Of a stretch of DNA of 64,000 nt, positions 54,660 to 63,042 are shown piece by piece; within the stretch, counting starts at the first letter, position 1, and every line of letters begins with the position of its first letter. Below the pieces are notes generated by a model that worked only from the letters and a program-made list of their open reading frames with translations, searched no databases and was not told where the DNA came from. Location: the NCBI GenBank assembly GCA_934589225.1, contig CAKTNS010000001.1, forward strand, positions 62,001-126,000, written 5' to 3'. The position numbers and the translations under genes were made by a program. The DNA is from an uncultured Oscillospiraceae bacterium. Its GTDB lineage: Bacteria > Bacillota > Clostridia > Oscillospirales > Oscillospiraceae.

Positions 54660-54676
54660 TGTTTTTTTCTCAAGAC

Positions 54677-54829
54677 ACACCGCACAATTCGGCAAGAGAC
54701 AGCGGCGAGAGATTTTGCCCCAGGATAAAGTTTGAAAAACCCAGGAATACTTTGTGTATTTCAAGTTTTTCAAACTGCAATATTGGGGCAAAATATCCGC
54801 TGATGTCCGCAGACGAAATTGTGCGGTGT
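54677..54829. repeat. 153-base imperfect palindrome with perfect 13-base ends (MITE-like or structured RNA)
   Basis: The ends ACACCGCACAATT (54677-54689) and AATTGTGCGGTGT (54817-54829) are perfect inverted copies. Inside, ATTTTGCCCCA pairs with TGGGGCAAAAT, AGTTTGAAAAAC pairs with GTTTTTCAAACT, and AGCGG with CCGCT, with small loops between. No protein frame fits. I saw no second copy in the window and no clear target-site duplication. Confidence 0.75.
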
Positions 54830-54842
54830 TGCCTTAAATTAT

Positions 54843-54871
54843 CCCCCTGCCGGAAAACTTGCGGCAGGGGG
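54843..54871 (-). terminator. Hairpin after tepA, probable terminator
   Basis: CCCCCTGCCG (54843-54852) and CGGCAGGGGG (54862-54871) form ten perfect pairs, 9 bases past the tepA stop. The sequence after it (ATAATTTAAGG) is AT-rich without a true T run. Confidence 0.6.
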
Positions 54872-54879
54872 AATGAAGA

Positions 54880-55563
54880 TTACTTTTCTTGCTTTCGCTT
54901 ATCAATCATACGGTGCAGGCAGCTCAGGGCATCATTCAGGCCTCCGAGACGGTCAATGAGGCCCGATGAAACCGCCTCTTTGCCATAAAGAATGGTTCCA
55001 ACATCCGTGGCCATTTCTCCTGTGGCCATCATATAGCGCTCAAATTCTTTCTTGGAGATTTTAGAATTGGCAGTAACAAATTCCGTGATCTGCTCCTGGA
55101 TTCTTTGAAAATACCGGAATGTCTGGGGCGCACCCACCACCAGGCCTGTCATACGAACGGGATGGACCGTCATACTGGCTGTTGGTGTTATGAAGGAGCG
55201 CTTGGTACACACGGCCAAGGGGATGCCGATGGAGTGACCACCGCCTAAGACCAGAGATACCGTGGGCTTTTTCATGCCGGAGATCATTTCCGCAATAGCA
55301 AGACCCGCTTCTATATCTCCGCCCACGGTATTGAGCAGAAGCAGCAGCCCGTCTACATCGTCACTTTCCTCAAGACCCGCCAGAAGGGGCAGGATGTGCT
55401 CATATTTTGTCGTTTTCACCGTTTCCGGCGCCACCTGGTGGCCTTCAATCTGGCCGATGATGGTCAGGGTATAGATATTCCCCTGCTGCGAGCGGGTCAT
55501 GTCGGAGCCCAATTCCAGAATTTGGTTTCGTTCTTCCTTTTTAAAATCCGCGTCTTTTTCCAT
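54880..55563 (-). CDS. tepA: ClpP-like serine protease, TepA family
   Basis: TepA (YmfB in Bacillus) is a ClpP-class serine protease reported to aid protein secretion and spore outgrowth by degrading small acid-soluble proteins. The 227 residues show LLLLLNTVGGDIEAGLAIAE (about 75-94), the nucleophile Ser in LGGGHSIGIPLAV (about 107-119), and TASMTVHPVR with the catalytic His. No signal peptide is seen. GGAGGGTGAAAA precedes the ATG. It is a single gene. Confidence 0.88.
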   Translation of the reverse strand: MEKDADFKKEERNQILELGSDMTRSQQGNIYTLTIIGQIEGHQVAPETVKTTKYEHILPLLAGLEESDDVDGLLLLLNTVGGDIEAGLAIAEMISGMKKPTVSLVLGGGHSIGIPLAVCTKRSFITPTASMTVHPVRMTGLVVGAPQTFRYFQRIQEQITEFVTANSKISKKEFERYMMATGEMATDVGTILYGKEAVSSGLIDRLGGLNDALSCLHRMIDKRKQEK

Positions 55564-55615
55564 TTTTCACCCTCCATTGTTTTTTATAGCATAACCCCAT
55601 TTGATAATTTCATTC

Positions 55616-55644
55616 TTGCCAAAACGGAGAAAAGGGGGTATAAT
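55616..55644 (+). promoter_or_regulatory. sigma-A promoter of ybaK and the TSCPD gene
   Basis: TTGCCA (55616-55621), 17-base spacer, TATAAT (55639-55644), only 17 bases before the ATG at 55661. Confidence 0.8.
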
Positions 55645-55660
55645 ACGGGCGGTGATCAAT

Positions 55661-56134
55661 ATGTCGGCAAAAACAAATGCTGTTCGTCTTGTAGAACGGG
55701 CGGGGATTCCCTGCTTCGAAAGGTTCTACGATTACGATGAAAACGATTTAAGCGGTGTCCATGCCGCCCAGGCCATCGGAATGCCGGAGGAACAGGTGTT
55801 CAAAACCCTGGTGGCCCGGGGCGAACGGACCGGAATCAATGTGTTCTGCATTCCTGTGTGTGAGGAGCTGGATCTTAAAAAGGCAGCCAAGGCGGCAGGC
55901 GACAAAAATATGGAGCTTGTCCACGTCAAGGAGCTGCTGAATCTCACGGGCTACATTCGCGGCGGGTGCAGTCCCATCGGTATGAAAAAGAAATACCCCA
56001 CCTTTTTTGACGAACTGTGCCTTCTGTGTGAGGAGATTGCCTTGTCCGCCGGAGAGCGGGGCCATCAAATCATCGTACCGCCGGAGCCCGTCATGCAACT
56101 CACCGGGGCAAAAGCGGTGGATTTAACAAAATAA
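55661..56134 (+). CDS. ybaK: Cys-tRNA(Pro) deacylase YbaK/EbsC
   Basis: YbaK removes cysteine wrongly attached to tRNA-Pro. The 157-residue product has the family start TNAVRLVERAGIPCFERFYD, the substrate-site lysine region QVFKTLVARG (about 47-56), and GGCSPIGMKKKYPTFFDE (about 100-117). The longer upstream frame is excluded by the promoter. The ribosome site is weak (GGTGATC). The TSCPD gene follows by 20 bases. Confidence 0.93.
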   Translation: MSAKTNAVRLVERAGIPCFERFYDYDENDLSGVHAAQAIGMPEEQVFKTLVARGERTGINVFCIPVCEELDLKKAAKAAGDKNMELVHVKELLNLTGYIRGGCSPIGMKKKYPTFFDELCLLCEEIALSAGERGHQIIVPPEPVMQLTGAKAVDLTK

Positions 56135-56154
56135 AAATAGAGAGGATTTTTACA

Positions 56155-56409
56155 ATGCATTACGAGTATACCACAAAGGGCACCTGCTCCCGGACGATTT
56201 TCTTCGACCTGGAGGACGGAAAGGTCCACAATGTGCAGTTTATCGGCGGCTGCAACGGCAACCTGAAGGGCATTGGCTCCCTGGTCGAGGGTATGAACGC
56301 CCAGGACGTGATTGAAAAAGTTGCGGGCATCCAGTGCGGCTCCAAGCCCACCTCCTGCCCCGATCAGCTGGCCGCAGCCCTGAAGCAGGCCATTGCGGAA
56401 GGAAAGTAA
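56155..56409 (+). CDS. TSCPD domain protein (TIGR03905 type)
   Basis: A complete 84-residue protein matching the small TIGR03905 family of Clostridia: GTCSRTIFFDLEDGKVHNVQ (9-28), FIGGCNGNLKGIGSLVEGM, and the TSCPD motif as PTSCPDQLAAALKQA (about 65-79). The TSCPD motif also ends vitamin B12-dependent ribonucleotide reductases, where it binds metal. Function alone is unknown. AGAGGATT precedes the ATG. Confidence 0.92.
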   Translation: MHYEYTTKGTCSRTIFFDLEDGKVHNVQFIGGCNGNLKGIGSLVEGMNAQDVIEKVAGIQCGSKPTSCPDQLAAALKQAIAEGK

Positions 56410-56421
56410 AGAACAAAAACA

Positions 56422-56486
56422 AAACAGCGCTCTGTTTCCCTTGGAACGTCCAAAAGACGCATTGGGAAACGGAGCGCTGTTTTTAT
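56422..56486. terminator. Large bidirectional terminator
   Basis: A long inverted repeat (56422-56440 with 56464-56482) in which AAACAGCGCTC and GAGCGCTGTTT pair perfectly and GTTTCCC pairs with GGGAAAC. It has A and T tails on both sides. It lies between the TSCPD gene and the convergent engB. Confidence 0.88.
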
Positions 56487-56532
56487 AGAATCAATGGAAA
56501 TGCTGTGACTCGTGGGAATTAAAGCCCGGTGA

Positions 56533-57117
56533 TCACATTTTAACTGCCCGGAGGATCTGCTTGACCAGCTCATCCCGGCCGTCCCCCTTCTCTGCGGAGA
56601 AGGGAATGACGAGGCAGTTTTCCGGCAGCTCCAAATCCTGACGGATGACAGCAAGATTGGGCTCCAACTCGCTTTTCTTCAGCTTGTCCTTTTTATTGGC
56701 CAGAACCACAAAGGGGCATCCGGAATCCAGGAACCATTTTGCCATGGTAATATCATTATTCGTGGGGGGATGGCGGTAATCCACGATCAGCACACCCAGG
56801 GTAATGCGGTTGGCGGCAAAATAATCCTCCATCAGTTTGGCCCAGCGGTCTTTTTCCGCCTGGGGGACCTTGGCAAAGCCGTAGCCGGGAAGATCCACCA
56901 GATAGCACTGCTTGTCCAGGAGAAAATAGTTCACATGAACCGTCTTCCCTGGCTTGTCCCCCACCTTGGCCATGCTCTTTCTTTGCAGCAGGCGGTTGAT
57001 GACAGAGGATTTTCCGACGTTGGATTTTCCGGCGAAGGCGATCTCCGGCAGCCGCTTTGCCGGAAAGTCCTTGGGGGCGGCAGCGGAAATCAAAAACTCT
57101 ACATTCTGAAAATTCAT
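56533..57117 (-). CDS. engB: Ribosome biogenesis GTPase EngB (YsxC/YihA)
   Basis: An essential GTPase for 50S subunit assembly. The 194 residues show G1 FAGKSNVGKSSVI (about 29-40), KPGKTVHVN (switch I), G3 DLPGYGFAKV, G4 LANKKDKL and G5 FSAEKGDG. It starts 9 bases after the lon stop, with AAGGAGGAACC before the ATG. Linkage to lon and clpX is usual in Firmicutes. Confidence 0.96.
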   Translation of the reverse strand: MNFQNVEFLISAAAPKDFPAKRLPEIAFAGKSNVGKSSVINRLLQRKSMAKVGDKPGKTVHVNYFLLDKQCYLVDLPGYGFAKVPQAEKDRWAKLMEDYFAANRITLGVLIVDYRHPPTNNDITMAKWFLDSGCPFVVLANKKDKLKKSELEPNLAVIRQDLELPENCLVIPFSAEKGDGRDELVKQILRAVKM

Positions 57118-57126
57118 GGTTCCTCC

Positions 57127-59529
57127 TTACTGCCGGATCTCCGGTCTGCGGACCTTCCCGGAGACCTCTTCGGGAAGCGACCCCAGAATGGCCGGATTCA
57201 TCTCTGTGGTCCGGTTCAGGGCGGCATCCAGGACAGTGTCTACCGTGGAAGCACTGATAAAGTTAAGCTGCTTGCGGACAACAGGGTCGATTTCTTCCAG
57301 GTCTCGCTCATTGTCCTTGGGAATGATCACCGTGCGGACCCCGTGACGCAGGGCCGCCATGGTCTTTTCCTTCAGGCCGCCGATCCGCATGACCCGGCCA
57401 CGGAGGGAAATCTCACCGGTCATGGCAATGTCCCGCCGCACCGTGGTATTGGTCAAGGCAGAGACCATGGCCGTGCAGACCGTTACACCGGCCGAAGGGC
57501 CGTCCTTGGGAACCGCGCCCTCCGGGAAGTGGACGTGGATGTCTTTGGTCTTGTAAAAGTCCCCGGGAACGCCCAGTTTGGAAGCATTGGCCCGAATGTA
57601 GCTCAGTGCTGCATGGGCAGACTCCTTCATCACGTCACCCAGATTGCCGGTGAGCTCCAGCTTGCCGGAGCCGTCCATAACGTTGACTTCGACCTCCAGG
57701 GTCTCGCCGCCTACGCTGGTCCAGGCCAGGCCGGTCACAAGACCTACCTGATCCGTTCCGGGCAGCCGGTCCGGCAGGAACTTCCGGACACCTAAGAATT
57801 CTTCCAGATTCCCACCGGTGACCGTGACCTTTTTGACATCCTCCTGGGACAGCAGCTGCATGTCGGTCTTGCGACAGATTTGGCCGATGTAACGCTCCAG
57901 ATTTCGGACGCCGGACTCCCGGGTATAGCAGCAGATGATTTCCCGAATGGCGTCATCCGTCATTTTCAGCTGGGACTTTTTAAGGCCGTGCTTTTTGAGC
58001 TGCTTGGGAATCAGGTGGTTCTTGGCGATCATCAGCTTTTCTTCATCGGAATAGGAGCCCAGCTCGATGATTTCCATCCGGTCCAACAGAGGTCTCGGCA
58101 CCGTATCCAGGGTGTTGGCCGTGGTGATGAACATCACATCGGAGAGGTCAAAGGGAATCTCAATGTAATGGTCCCGATAGGTACTGTTCTGTTCTCCGTC
58201 CAGGACTTCCAGAAGCGCCGCACTGGGGTCACCCCGGTAGTCAGAGCCCATTTTATCAATTTCGTCCAGAAGCAGCACCGGGTTGCAGGTCCCGGCCTGG
58301 GTCATGGCGGTCATGATCCGCCCGGGCATGGCACCGACATAGGTCTTCCGATGGCCCCGGATGTCTGCCTCGTCATGGACACCACCCAGAGAAATGCGCA
58401 CCATCTTCCGGTTCATGCTCCGGGCAATGGAATACGCAATGGAGGTTTTGCCCACACCGGGAGGGCCCACCAGGCACAGAATCTGGTGCTGGCTTTCAGG
58501 GGCCATTTCTTTTACGGCCATAGCTTCCAGAATCCGCTCTTTCACCTTTTCCATGCCAAAATGGTCTTTGTCAAGGATTTTTCGTGCGGCGGCCACATCG
58601 ACCCTGTCTTTGGTTTTTACATTCCAGGGAAGGTCCAGCACCGTATCCAGATAATTGCGCAGGACAGAGGCTTCAGAGGAGCCAAAGGGCTGCTTTTTGA
58701 GCTTTTCGGCATCCTTCACCAGCTTTTTCTCCTGCTCCTCCGGCAGGTGCAGAGCCTTGATGCGGGCGAGGTCTTCATCCAGCTCCTGGTCTTCGTCCCC
58801 TTCTCCCAGCTCTTCCCGAATGGCCTTGATCTGCTCCCGCAGATAATAATCCCGCTGATTCTGGTCCATGTTGGTCCGGGTCCGGTCGTGGATCTCGGAT
58901 TCCAGCTTCAAGACCTCAATTTCCTGCCGAAGCATGGAAATGGCCATCTCCAGCCGCTTATTGGGGTTCAACTGGCAAAGAAGCGCCGCCTTGTCATCGA
59001 TATCCAGGCCGGAATTTTGCCCGATGGAGTCGGCCAGGAAGCCGTTATCATCGCTGGTGAACATCTTCATCTGGATCATCTGACTGGGATGCTCGGTGAT
59101 TTCCGTATAGGTGGCGTATAGGGAATTGGCTTCACGCCGCATGGCCTGGCTTTTAAGAGAGGCCGTGGTCTCCCCGGAAGAAACAGACTCCACCATTCCC
59201 ATGAGATAGGGGCTGGTCTGCTTGACCTCCGTAATCCGACCACGGGACAGGCCGGTCACAAGCACCCGCAGATTTTCATCCTGAGCCTTCAGCACCTGCT
59301 TTACCTGGGCAATGGTGCCGATGGGATAAAGGTCAGAAAGGTTTGGGTCGTCTACCATGAAGTCCTTCTGGGGAACCAGGAAAATGGTCTGGTTTTCCTT
59401 CATGGCCGCCTCCAGGGCATAGACGGATTTGGGCCGGCCAACATCAAAGTGGACGGTCTGGTCCGGAAAAATCGCCAGACCCCGCAGGGCCAAAATCGGC
59501 ATATTCCCGGCATAAATTATTTCGCTCAT
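57127..59529 (-). CDS. lon: ATP-dependent protease La (Lon)
   Basis: Lon degrades damaged and regulatory proteins. The 800 residues have the N-terminal substrate domain (1-310), then the AAA+ module with Walker A GPPGVGKTSIA (about 355-365) and Walker B LLLDEIDKMG. The protease domain has the catalytic Ser in PKDGPSAGVTV (about 680) and the Lys in GGLKEKTMAA (about 722). ATAAGGAGGGATAACC precedes the ATG. No CIRCE or CtsR-type heat-shock operator was visible upstream. Confidence 0.97.
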   Translation of the reverse strand: MSEIIYAGNMPILALRGLAIFPDQTVHFDVGRPKSVYALEAAMKENQTIFLVPQKDFMVDDPNLSDLYPIGTIAQVKQVLKAQDENLRVLVTGLSRGRITEVKQTSPYLMGMVESVSSGETTASLKSQAMRREANSLYATYTEITEHPSQMIQMKMFTSDDNGFLADSIGQNSGLDIDDKAALLCQLNPNKRLEMAISMLRQEIEVLKLESEIHDRTRTNMDQNQRDYYLREQIKAIREELGEGDEDQELDEDLARIKALHLPEEQEKKLVKDAEKLKKQPFGSSEASVLRNYLDTVLDLPWNVKTKDRVDVAAARKILDKDHFGMEKVKERILEAMAVKEMAPESQHQILCLVGPPGVGKTSIAYSIARSMNRKMVRISLGGVHDEADIRGHRKTYVGAMPGRIMTAMTQAGTCNPVLLLDEIDKMGSDYRGDPSAALLEVLDGEQNSTYRDHYIEIPFDLSDVMFITTANTLDTVPRPLLDRMEIIELGSYSDEEKLMIAKNHLIPKQLKKHGLKKSQLKMTDDAIREIICCYTRESGVRNLERYIGQICRKTDMQLLSQEDVKKVTVTGGNLEEFLGVRKFLPDRLPGTDQVGLVTGLAWTSVGGETLEVEVNVMDGSGKLELTGNLGDVMKESAHAALSYIRANASKLGVPGDFYKTKDIHVHFPEGAVPKDGPSAGVTVCTAMVSALTNTTVRRDIAMTGEISLRGRVMRIGGLKEKTMAALRHGVRTVIIPKDNERDLEEIDPVVRKQLNFISASTVDTVLDAALNRTTEMNPAILGSLPEEVSGKVRRPEIRQ

Positions 59530-59565
59530 TGGTTATCCCTCCTTATTTGGAGTTATGAAAACAAA

Positions 59566-59610
59566 AGGGGGTAGAAAGCTCTACCCCCTGAAATGGGCGG
59601 AAAACCGCCC
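59566..59610 (-). terminator. Double hairpin between clpX and lon
   Basis: First in the minus direction comes GGGCGG/CCGCCC (59595-59600 with 59605-59610). Next comes AGGGGGTAGA/TCTACCCCCT (59566-59575 with 59580-59589), followed by TTTGTTTTC. The second has terminator form; partial read-through into lon is possible. Confidence 0.75.
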
Positions 59611-59612
59611 TA

Positions 59613-60875
59613 TTATTTTTTCCCGTTCAGGGGTTTTCTGGGATGGGTGGCATCCCGAATAATGGTGGGCTCTCCGCCCTCCACGCACTCAGGCGTCAGA
59701 ATGACCTTCTGAATGGACAGGTCCGACGGGATCTGGAACATGATCCCGGTCATGATCTTTTCCATAATGGCCCGCAGGCCTCTGGCGCCAATCTGACGGT
59801 CAATGGCCTTCTTGGCAATGGCCTTGAGAGCATCGTCGGTGATCTCCAGGGTAACGCCGTCCATTTCCAGAAGTTTCTGATACTGCCGGGCAATGGCGTT
59901 TTTGGGCTCCACCATGATCCGGACCAGGTCTTCCTGGGTCAGGCTCTCCAGGCATGAAATCATGGGCATCCGGCCGATGAGCTCCGGGATAATACCGAAC
60001 TTCATCAAATCGTGGGGCTCTACCTGGGCCAGCAGCTTTCCCACATCCCGGCTCTTCCGGCTCTCTACAGGGGCGTCAAAGCCGATGCTGCTCCGGTCCG
60101 TCCGGGCCTCGATGATCTTATCCAGACCGTCAAAGGCACCGCCGCAGATAAAGAGAATGTTGGTGGTATCCACCTGGATCATTTCCTGCTGGGGGTGCTT
60201 CCGTCCGCCCTGGGGGGGCACGTTGGCAACGGTACCCTCCAGAATTTTCAGCAGGGCCTGCTGGACACCTTCGCCGGAAACATCCCGGGTAATGGACGTA
60301 TTCTCGCTCTTTCTGGCGATTTTATCCATTTCGTCAATGTAAATGATGCCGCGCTGGGCCAGCTCCACATCAAAATCAGCAGCCTGCAGCAGACGCAGCA
60401 GAATATTCTCTACATCGTCGCCTACATAACCCGCCTCTGTCAATGTGGTGGCATCCGCAATGGCAAAGGGCACATTCAAAATTTTCGCCAGCGTCTGGGC
60501 AAAGAGGGTCTTGCCGCAGCCTGTGGGTCCAATCAGAAGAATGTTGCTCTTTTGCAGATCTACGTCGGAATAATCCGGAAACGCGATCCGCTTATAGTGG
60601 TTATACACCGCCACAGCAAGGGCCGTTTTGGCCTCCTCCTGTCCAATGATATAATGGTCCATGAAGGCCTTCATTTCCATGGGGGTAGGCAGCTTCTCCA
60701 TCTGAGGAAGAGTGCTGCCGGTGTCCATGTCCATTTCGTCCCGCAGCAATTCACTGCAGGCCTGCACGCAATCGCTGCAAATATATACACCAGGGCCGGC
60801 GATCAGCCGGCCGGCCTGAGCTTCCCGCTTCCCGCAGAAACTGCACCGAACCGGCGGCTCATTTGTTCTTGCCAT
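59613..60875 (-). CDS. clpX: ATP-dependent Clp protease ATPase subunit ClpX
   Basis: ClpX unfolds substrates and feeds them to ClpP. The 420 residues have the N-terminal zinc domain with CSFC and CSDCVQAC (about 12-45), Walker A LIGPTGCGKTLFAQ (about 118-128), Walker B IIYIDEMDKI, and sensor regions to LIGRMP. The pore loop GYVGDDVENIL follows LTEA. GAGGTGCC precedes the ATG. The gene lies 29 bases after clpP, so the two are probably cotranscribed. Confidence 0.97.
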   Translation of the reverse strand: MARTNEPPVRCSFCGKREAQAGRLIAGPGVYICSDCVQACSELLRDEMDMDTGSTLPQMEKLPTPMEMKAFMDHYIIGQEEAKTALAVAVYNHYKRIAFPDYSDVDLQKSNILLIGPTGCGKTLFAQTLAKILNVPFAIADATTLTEAGYVGDDVENILLRLLQAADFDVELAQRGIIYIDEMDKIARKSENTSITRDVSGEGVQQALLKILEGTVANVPPQGGRKHPQQEMIQVDTTNILFICGGAFDGLDKIIEARTDRSSIGFDAPVESRKSRDVGKLLAQVEPHDLMKFGIIPELIGRMPMISCLESLTQEDLVRIMVEPKNAIARQYQKLLEMDGVTLEITDDALKAIAKKAIDRQIGARGLRAIMEKIMTGIMFQIPSDLSIQKVILTPECVEGGEPTIIRDATHPRKPLNGKK

Positions 60876-60904
60876 ATACCCGGCACCTCGTTTCTTTCAA
60901 AAAA

Positions 60905-61486
60905 TCAATGATGCTCCAAAATCCGGTCAATGAGACCAAATTCCTTGGCTTCCTCGGCGCTCATGAAGTTGTCCCGCTCGCAGGCGGCAGTTACTTCCTC
61001 CAAGGTCCTTCCGGTATTCTCGGACATGATGCGGTTCATCCGGGCCTTGATGGTTTCCAGGCGCTTCAGGTGAATAGCCATATCCGTGATCTGGCCCTGG
61101 GTACCGGCAGAGGGCTGGTGGATCATAATTTCGGAATTGGGCAGAGCCATCCGCTTCCCCTTGGTACCGGCGCTCAACAGGAACGCACCCATGGAAGCCG
61201 CCATGCCCACGCAGATCGTCGCCACATCGCACTTGATGTACTGCATGGTGTCATAAATGGCCATACCGGCTGTAACGCTGCCGCCGGGGGAATTGATATA
61301 GAACTGAATGTCCTTATCCGGGTCCTGGGCCTCCAGGTACAGCAGCTGGGCAACCACCAGACTGGCGGTGGTGTCGTTGACTTCCTCAGACAGGAAAATA
61401 ATGCGGTCATTCAGCAGACGGGAAAAAATATCATAGCTGCGCTCACCGCGGCTGGTCTGCTCAACAACATAGGGTACTAAACTCAT
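60905..61486 (-). CDS. clpP: ATP-dependent Clp protease proteolytic subunit ClpP
   Basis: The barrel-forming peptidase of ClpXP. The 193-residue product has the oxyanion strand FYINSPGGSVTAGMAIYDTM (about 61-80), nucleophile Ser98 in GMAASMGAFLL, catalytic His in MIHQPSAG, and the Asp-containing RDNFMSAEEA. The ATG at 61486 follows AAAGGAGACATCACC. The frame is open a further 13 codons upstream, across a region that holds a UUCG hairpin nearby. Confidence 0.97.
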   Translation of the reverse strand: MSLVPYVVEQTSRGERSYDIFSRLLNDRIIFLSEEVNDTTASLVVAQLLYLEAQDPDKDIQFYINSPGGSVTAGMAIYDTMQYIKCDVATICVGMAASMGAFLLSAGTKGKRMALPNSEIMIHQPSAGTQGQITDMAIHLKRLETIKARMNRIMSENTGRTLEEVTAACERDNFMSAEEAKEFGLIDRILEHH

Positions 61487-61526
61487 GGTGATGTCTCCTT
61501 TCAGATAGCGGCCCAAGAATTCCACC

Positions 61527-61558
61527 GGACGGGAAGAAACCGAAGTTTCTCCCCATCC
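61527..61558 (-). promoter_or_regulatory. UUCG-capped hairpin upstream of clpP
   Basis: On the minus-strand RNA, GGAUGGGGAGAAAC pairs with GUUUCUUCCCGUCC around a UUCG tetraloop. This gives 14 pairs including two G-U pairs that would be mismatches in plus-strand RNA. It sits about 25 bases before the clpP ribosome site and 65 bases after tig. No T run follows. Confidence 0.7.
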
Positions 61559-61623
61559 CGGTAAATTTCTTAAATCACTGTATTGGTTATGCCGTGAAAC
61601 ATTCTAACCATTTGGGAAAAAGC

Positions 61624-62928
61624 TTATTCCTCGGTCTTTTCTTCTGCCTTGGGAGCGACGGCCACAGCGCTGTCAACGATGATCTTCACAGCCTTCCGGG
61701 TCTTCAGGGACTCGGTCAGTTCCTCGGTGGGAACCAGCTCCTTGATCTTCTCCACGTCCATCTCATACTGCTTGGCCATGTTCTCCAGCTCCTCGGTGAT
61801 GTCCTCCTCGGTAACGGAGATGTTCTCAACCTCGGCGATCTTCTCCAGGGTCACGGAAATCTTGGCCTGCTTCTCGGCAGTGGGACGGAAGGCATTGCGC
61901 ATGGTGTTCACGTCGCCGCCCATCATCTTGGCGTACTGCTCCATGGAGTAGCCGCTCATCTGCAGCTGGTAGCCGAAGCGCTCCATCTGGATGTCCAGCT
62001 CCTTCTCTACCAGGGCGTTGGGCATATCCACAGTGGTGTTCTCGGCAGCCTTCTCAATGGCAGCGTTCTCAAAAGTGGACTCCAGCTGCTTGGTAGCCTT
62101 CTCCAGGGCCTTGGCCTTGATATCAGCCTTCAGCTCTTCCAGTGTGTCGAACTCGGAAACGTCCTTGGCAAACTCGTCGTCCTGCTGGGGAACGATGGTC
62201 ACGGTCAGGTTGTTCAGCTTCACATGGAACACAACAGCCTTACCGGCCAGCTCCTTGTGGTAGTCCTCGGGGAAGGTGATGTCGATGTCCTTCTCCTCGC
62301 CCACGTTCATGCCCACGATCTGCTCCTCAAAGCCGGGAACAAAGGAGTGGCTGCCCAGCTTCAGGTCAAAGCCTTCGCCCTTGCCGCCCTCGAAGGGAAC
62401 GCCGTTGTCGAAGCCCTCAAAGTCGATGTTGGCAGTGTCGCCCATTTCGGCGGCCCGCTCCACGTTCTCGGTGGAAGCAACGTTCTGAGCCATGTTATCC
62501 AGCTCTGCCTGAACCTGTGCGTCGGTAACCACGGGCTCAGCCTTCTCGACCTCCAGGCCCTTGTACTGGCCCAGGGTGACTTCGGGGTAAACATCGGTAG
62601 TCAGGGTCAGGGTCACGGTGTTGTCGTCAGCGATCTGCATATCGGTCAGGCTGGGACGGCCGATGGCCTTGAAGCTCTCCTGCTTGGCAACGGCGAAATC
62701 ATAGATTTCGGGGAAGATCTCTTCCAGGCCGTCTTCATAAAAAACGTGGGCACCGTACATGGCCTCAATCATCTTCCGGGGTGCCTTGCCCTTCCGGAAG
62801 CCGGGGATCATGATGCTCTTGCGAGCCTTCATGTAAGCCTTGTTGATGCCGGTCTCCATCAGTTCCTTGTCGATCTCGACAACGATGGTGGCCTGATTGC
62901 CGTTTCTTTCTACGTTCTTTACGTTCAT
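61624..62928 (-). CDS. tig: Trigger factor (ribosome-associated chaperone, peptidyl-prolyl isomerase)
   Basis: Trigger factor binds the ribosome exit tunnel and guards nascent chains. The 434-residue acidic product has the ribosome-binding region with the signature FRKGKAPRKMIE (about 44-55), the FKBP-type isomerase domain (about 150-240, MGDTANIDFEGF to AVVFHVKLN), and the C-terminal arms. The ATG at 62928 follows CAGGAGGTATATTTAC. The order tig-clpP-clpX-lon-engB is the classical protein quality-control cluster. Confidence 0.96.
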   Translation of the reverse strand: MNVKNVERNGNQATIVVEIDKELMETGINKAYMKARKSIMIPGFRKGKAPRKMIEAMYGAHVFYEDGLEEIFPEIYDFAVAKQESFKAIGRPSLTDMQIADDNTVTLTLTTDVYPEVTLGQYKGLEVEKAEPVVTDAQVQAELDNMAQNVASTENVERAAEMGDTANIDFEGFDNGVPFEGGKGEGFDLKLGSHSFVPGFEEQIVGMNVGEEKDIDITFPEDYHKELAGKAVVFHVKLNNLTVTIVPQQDDEFAKDVSEFDTLEELKADIKAKALEKATKQLESTFENAAIEKAAENTTVDMPNALVEKELDIQMERFGYQLQMSGYSMEQYAKMMGGDVNTMRNAFRPTAEKQAKISVTLEKIAEVENISVTEEDITEELENMAKQYEMDVEKIKELVPTEELTESLKTRKAVKIIVDSAVAVAPKAEEKTEE

Positions 62929-62994
62929 GTAAATATACCTCCTGATAGGTGCCGAAAACCGCACCCTTTATTTATATTTTTACATAGCCGATAT

Positions 62995-63023
62995 ATTCTA
63001 TCAAATAAAGCAAGCGTTGTCCA
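62995..63023 (-). promoter_or_regulatory. Possible sigma-A promoter of tig
   Basis: TGGACA (63018-63023), 17-base spacer, TAGAAT (62995-63000), 67 bases before the tig start codon. Confidence 0.5.
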
Positions 63024-63042
63024 TACTTTTCTTAAAAACTTT

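Noticed and set aside
61487..63042. Heat-shock operators (CIRCE or CtsR box) expected near tig/clpP
   Set aside because: No TTAGCACTC-type inverted repeat or GGTCAAA tandem was seen in this region or before lon and clpX.
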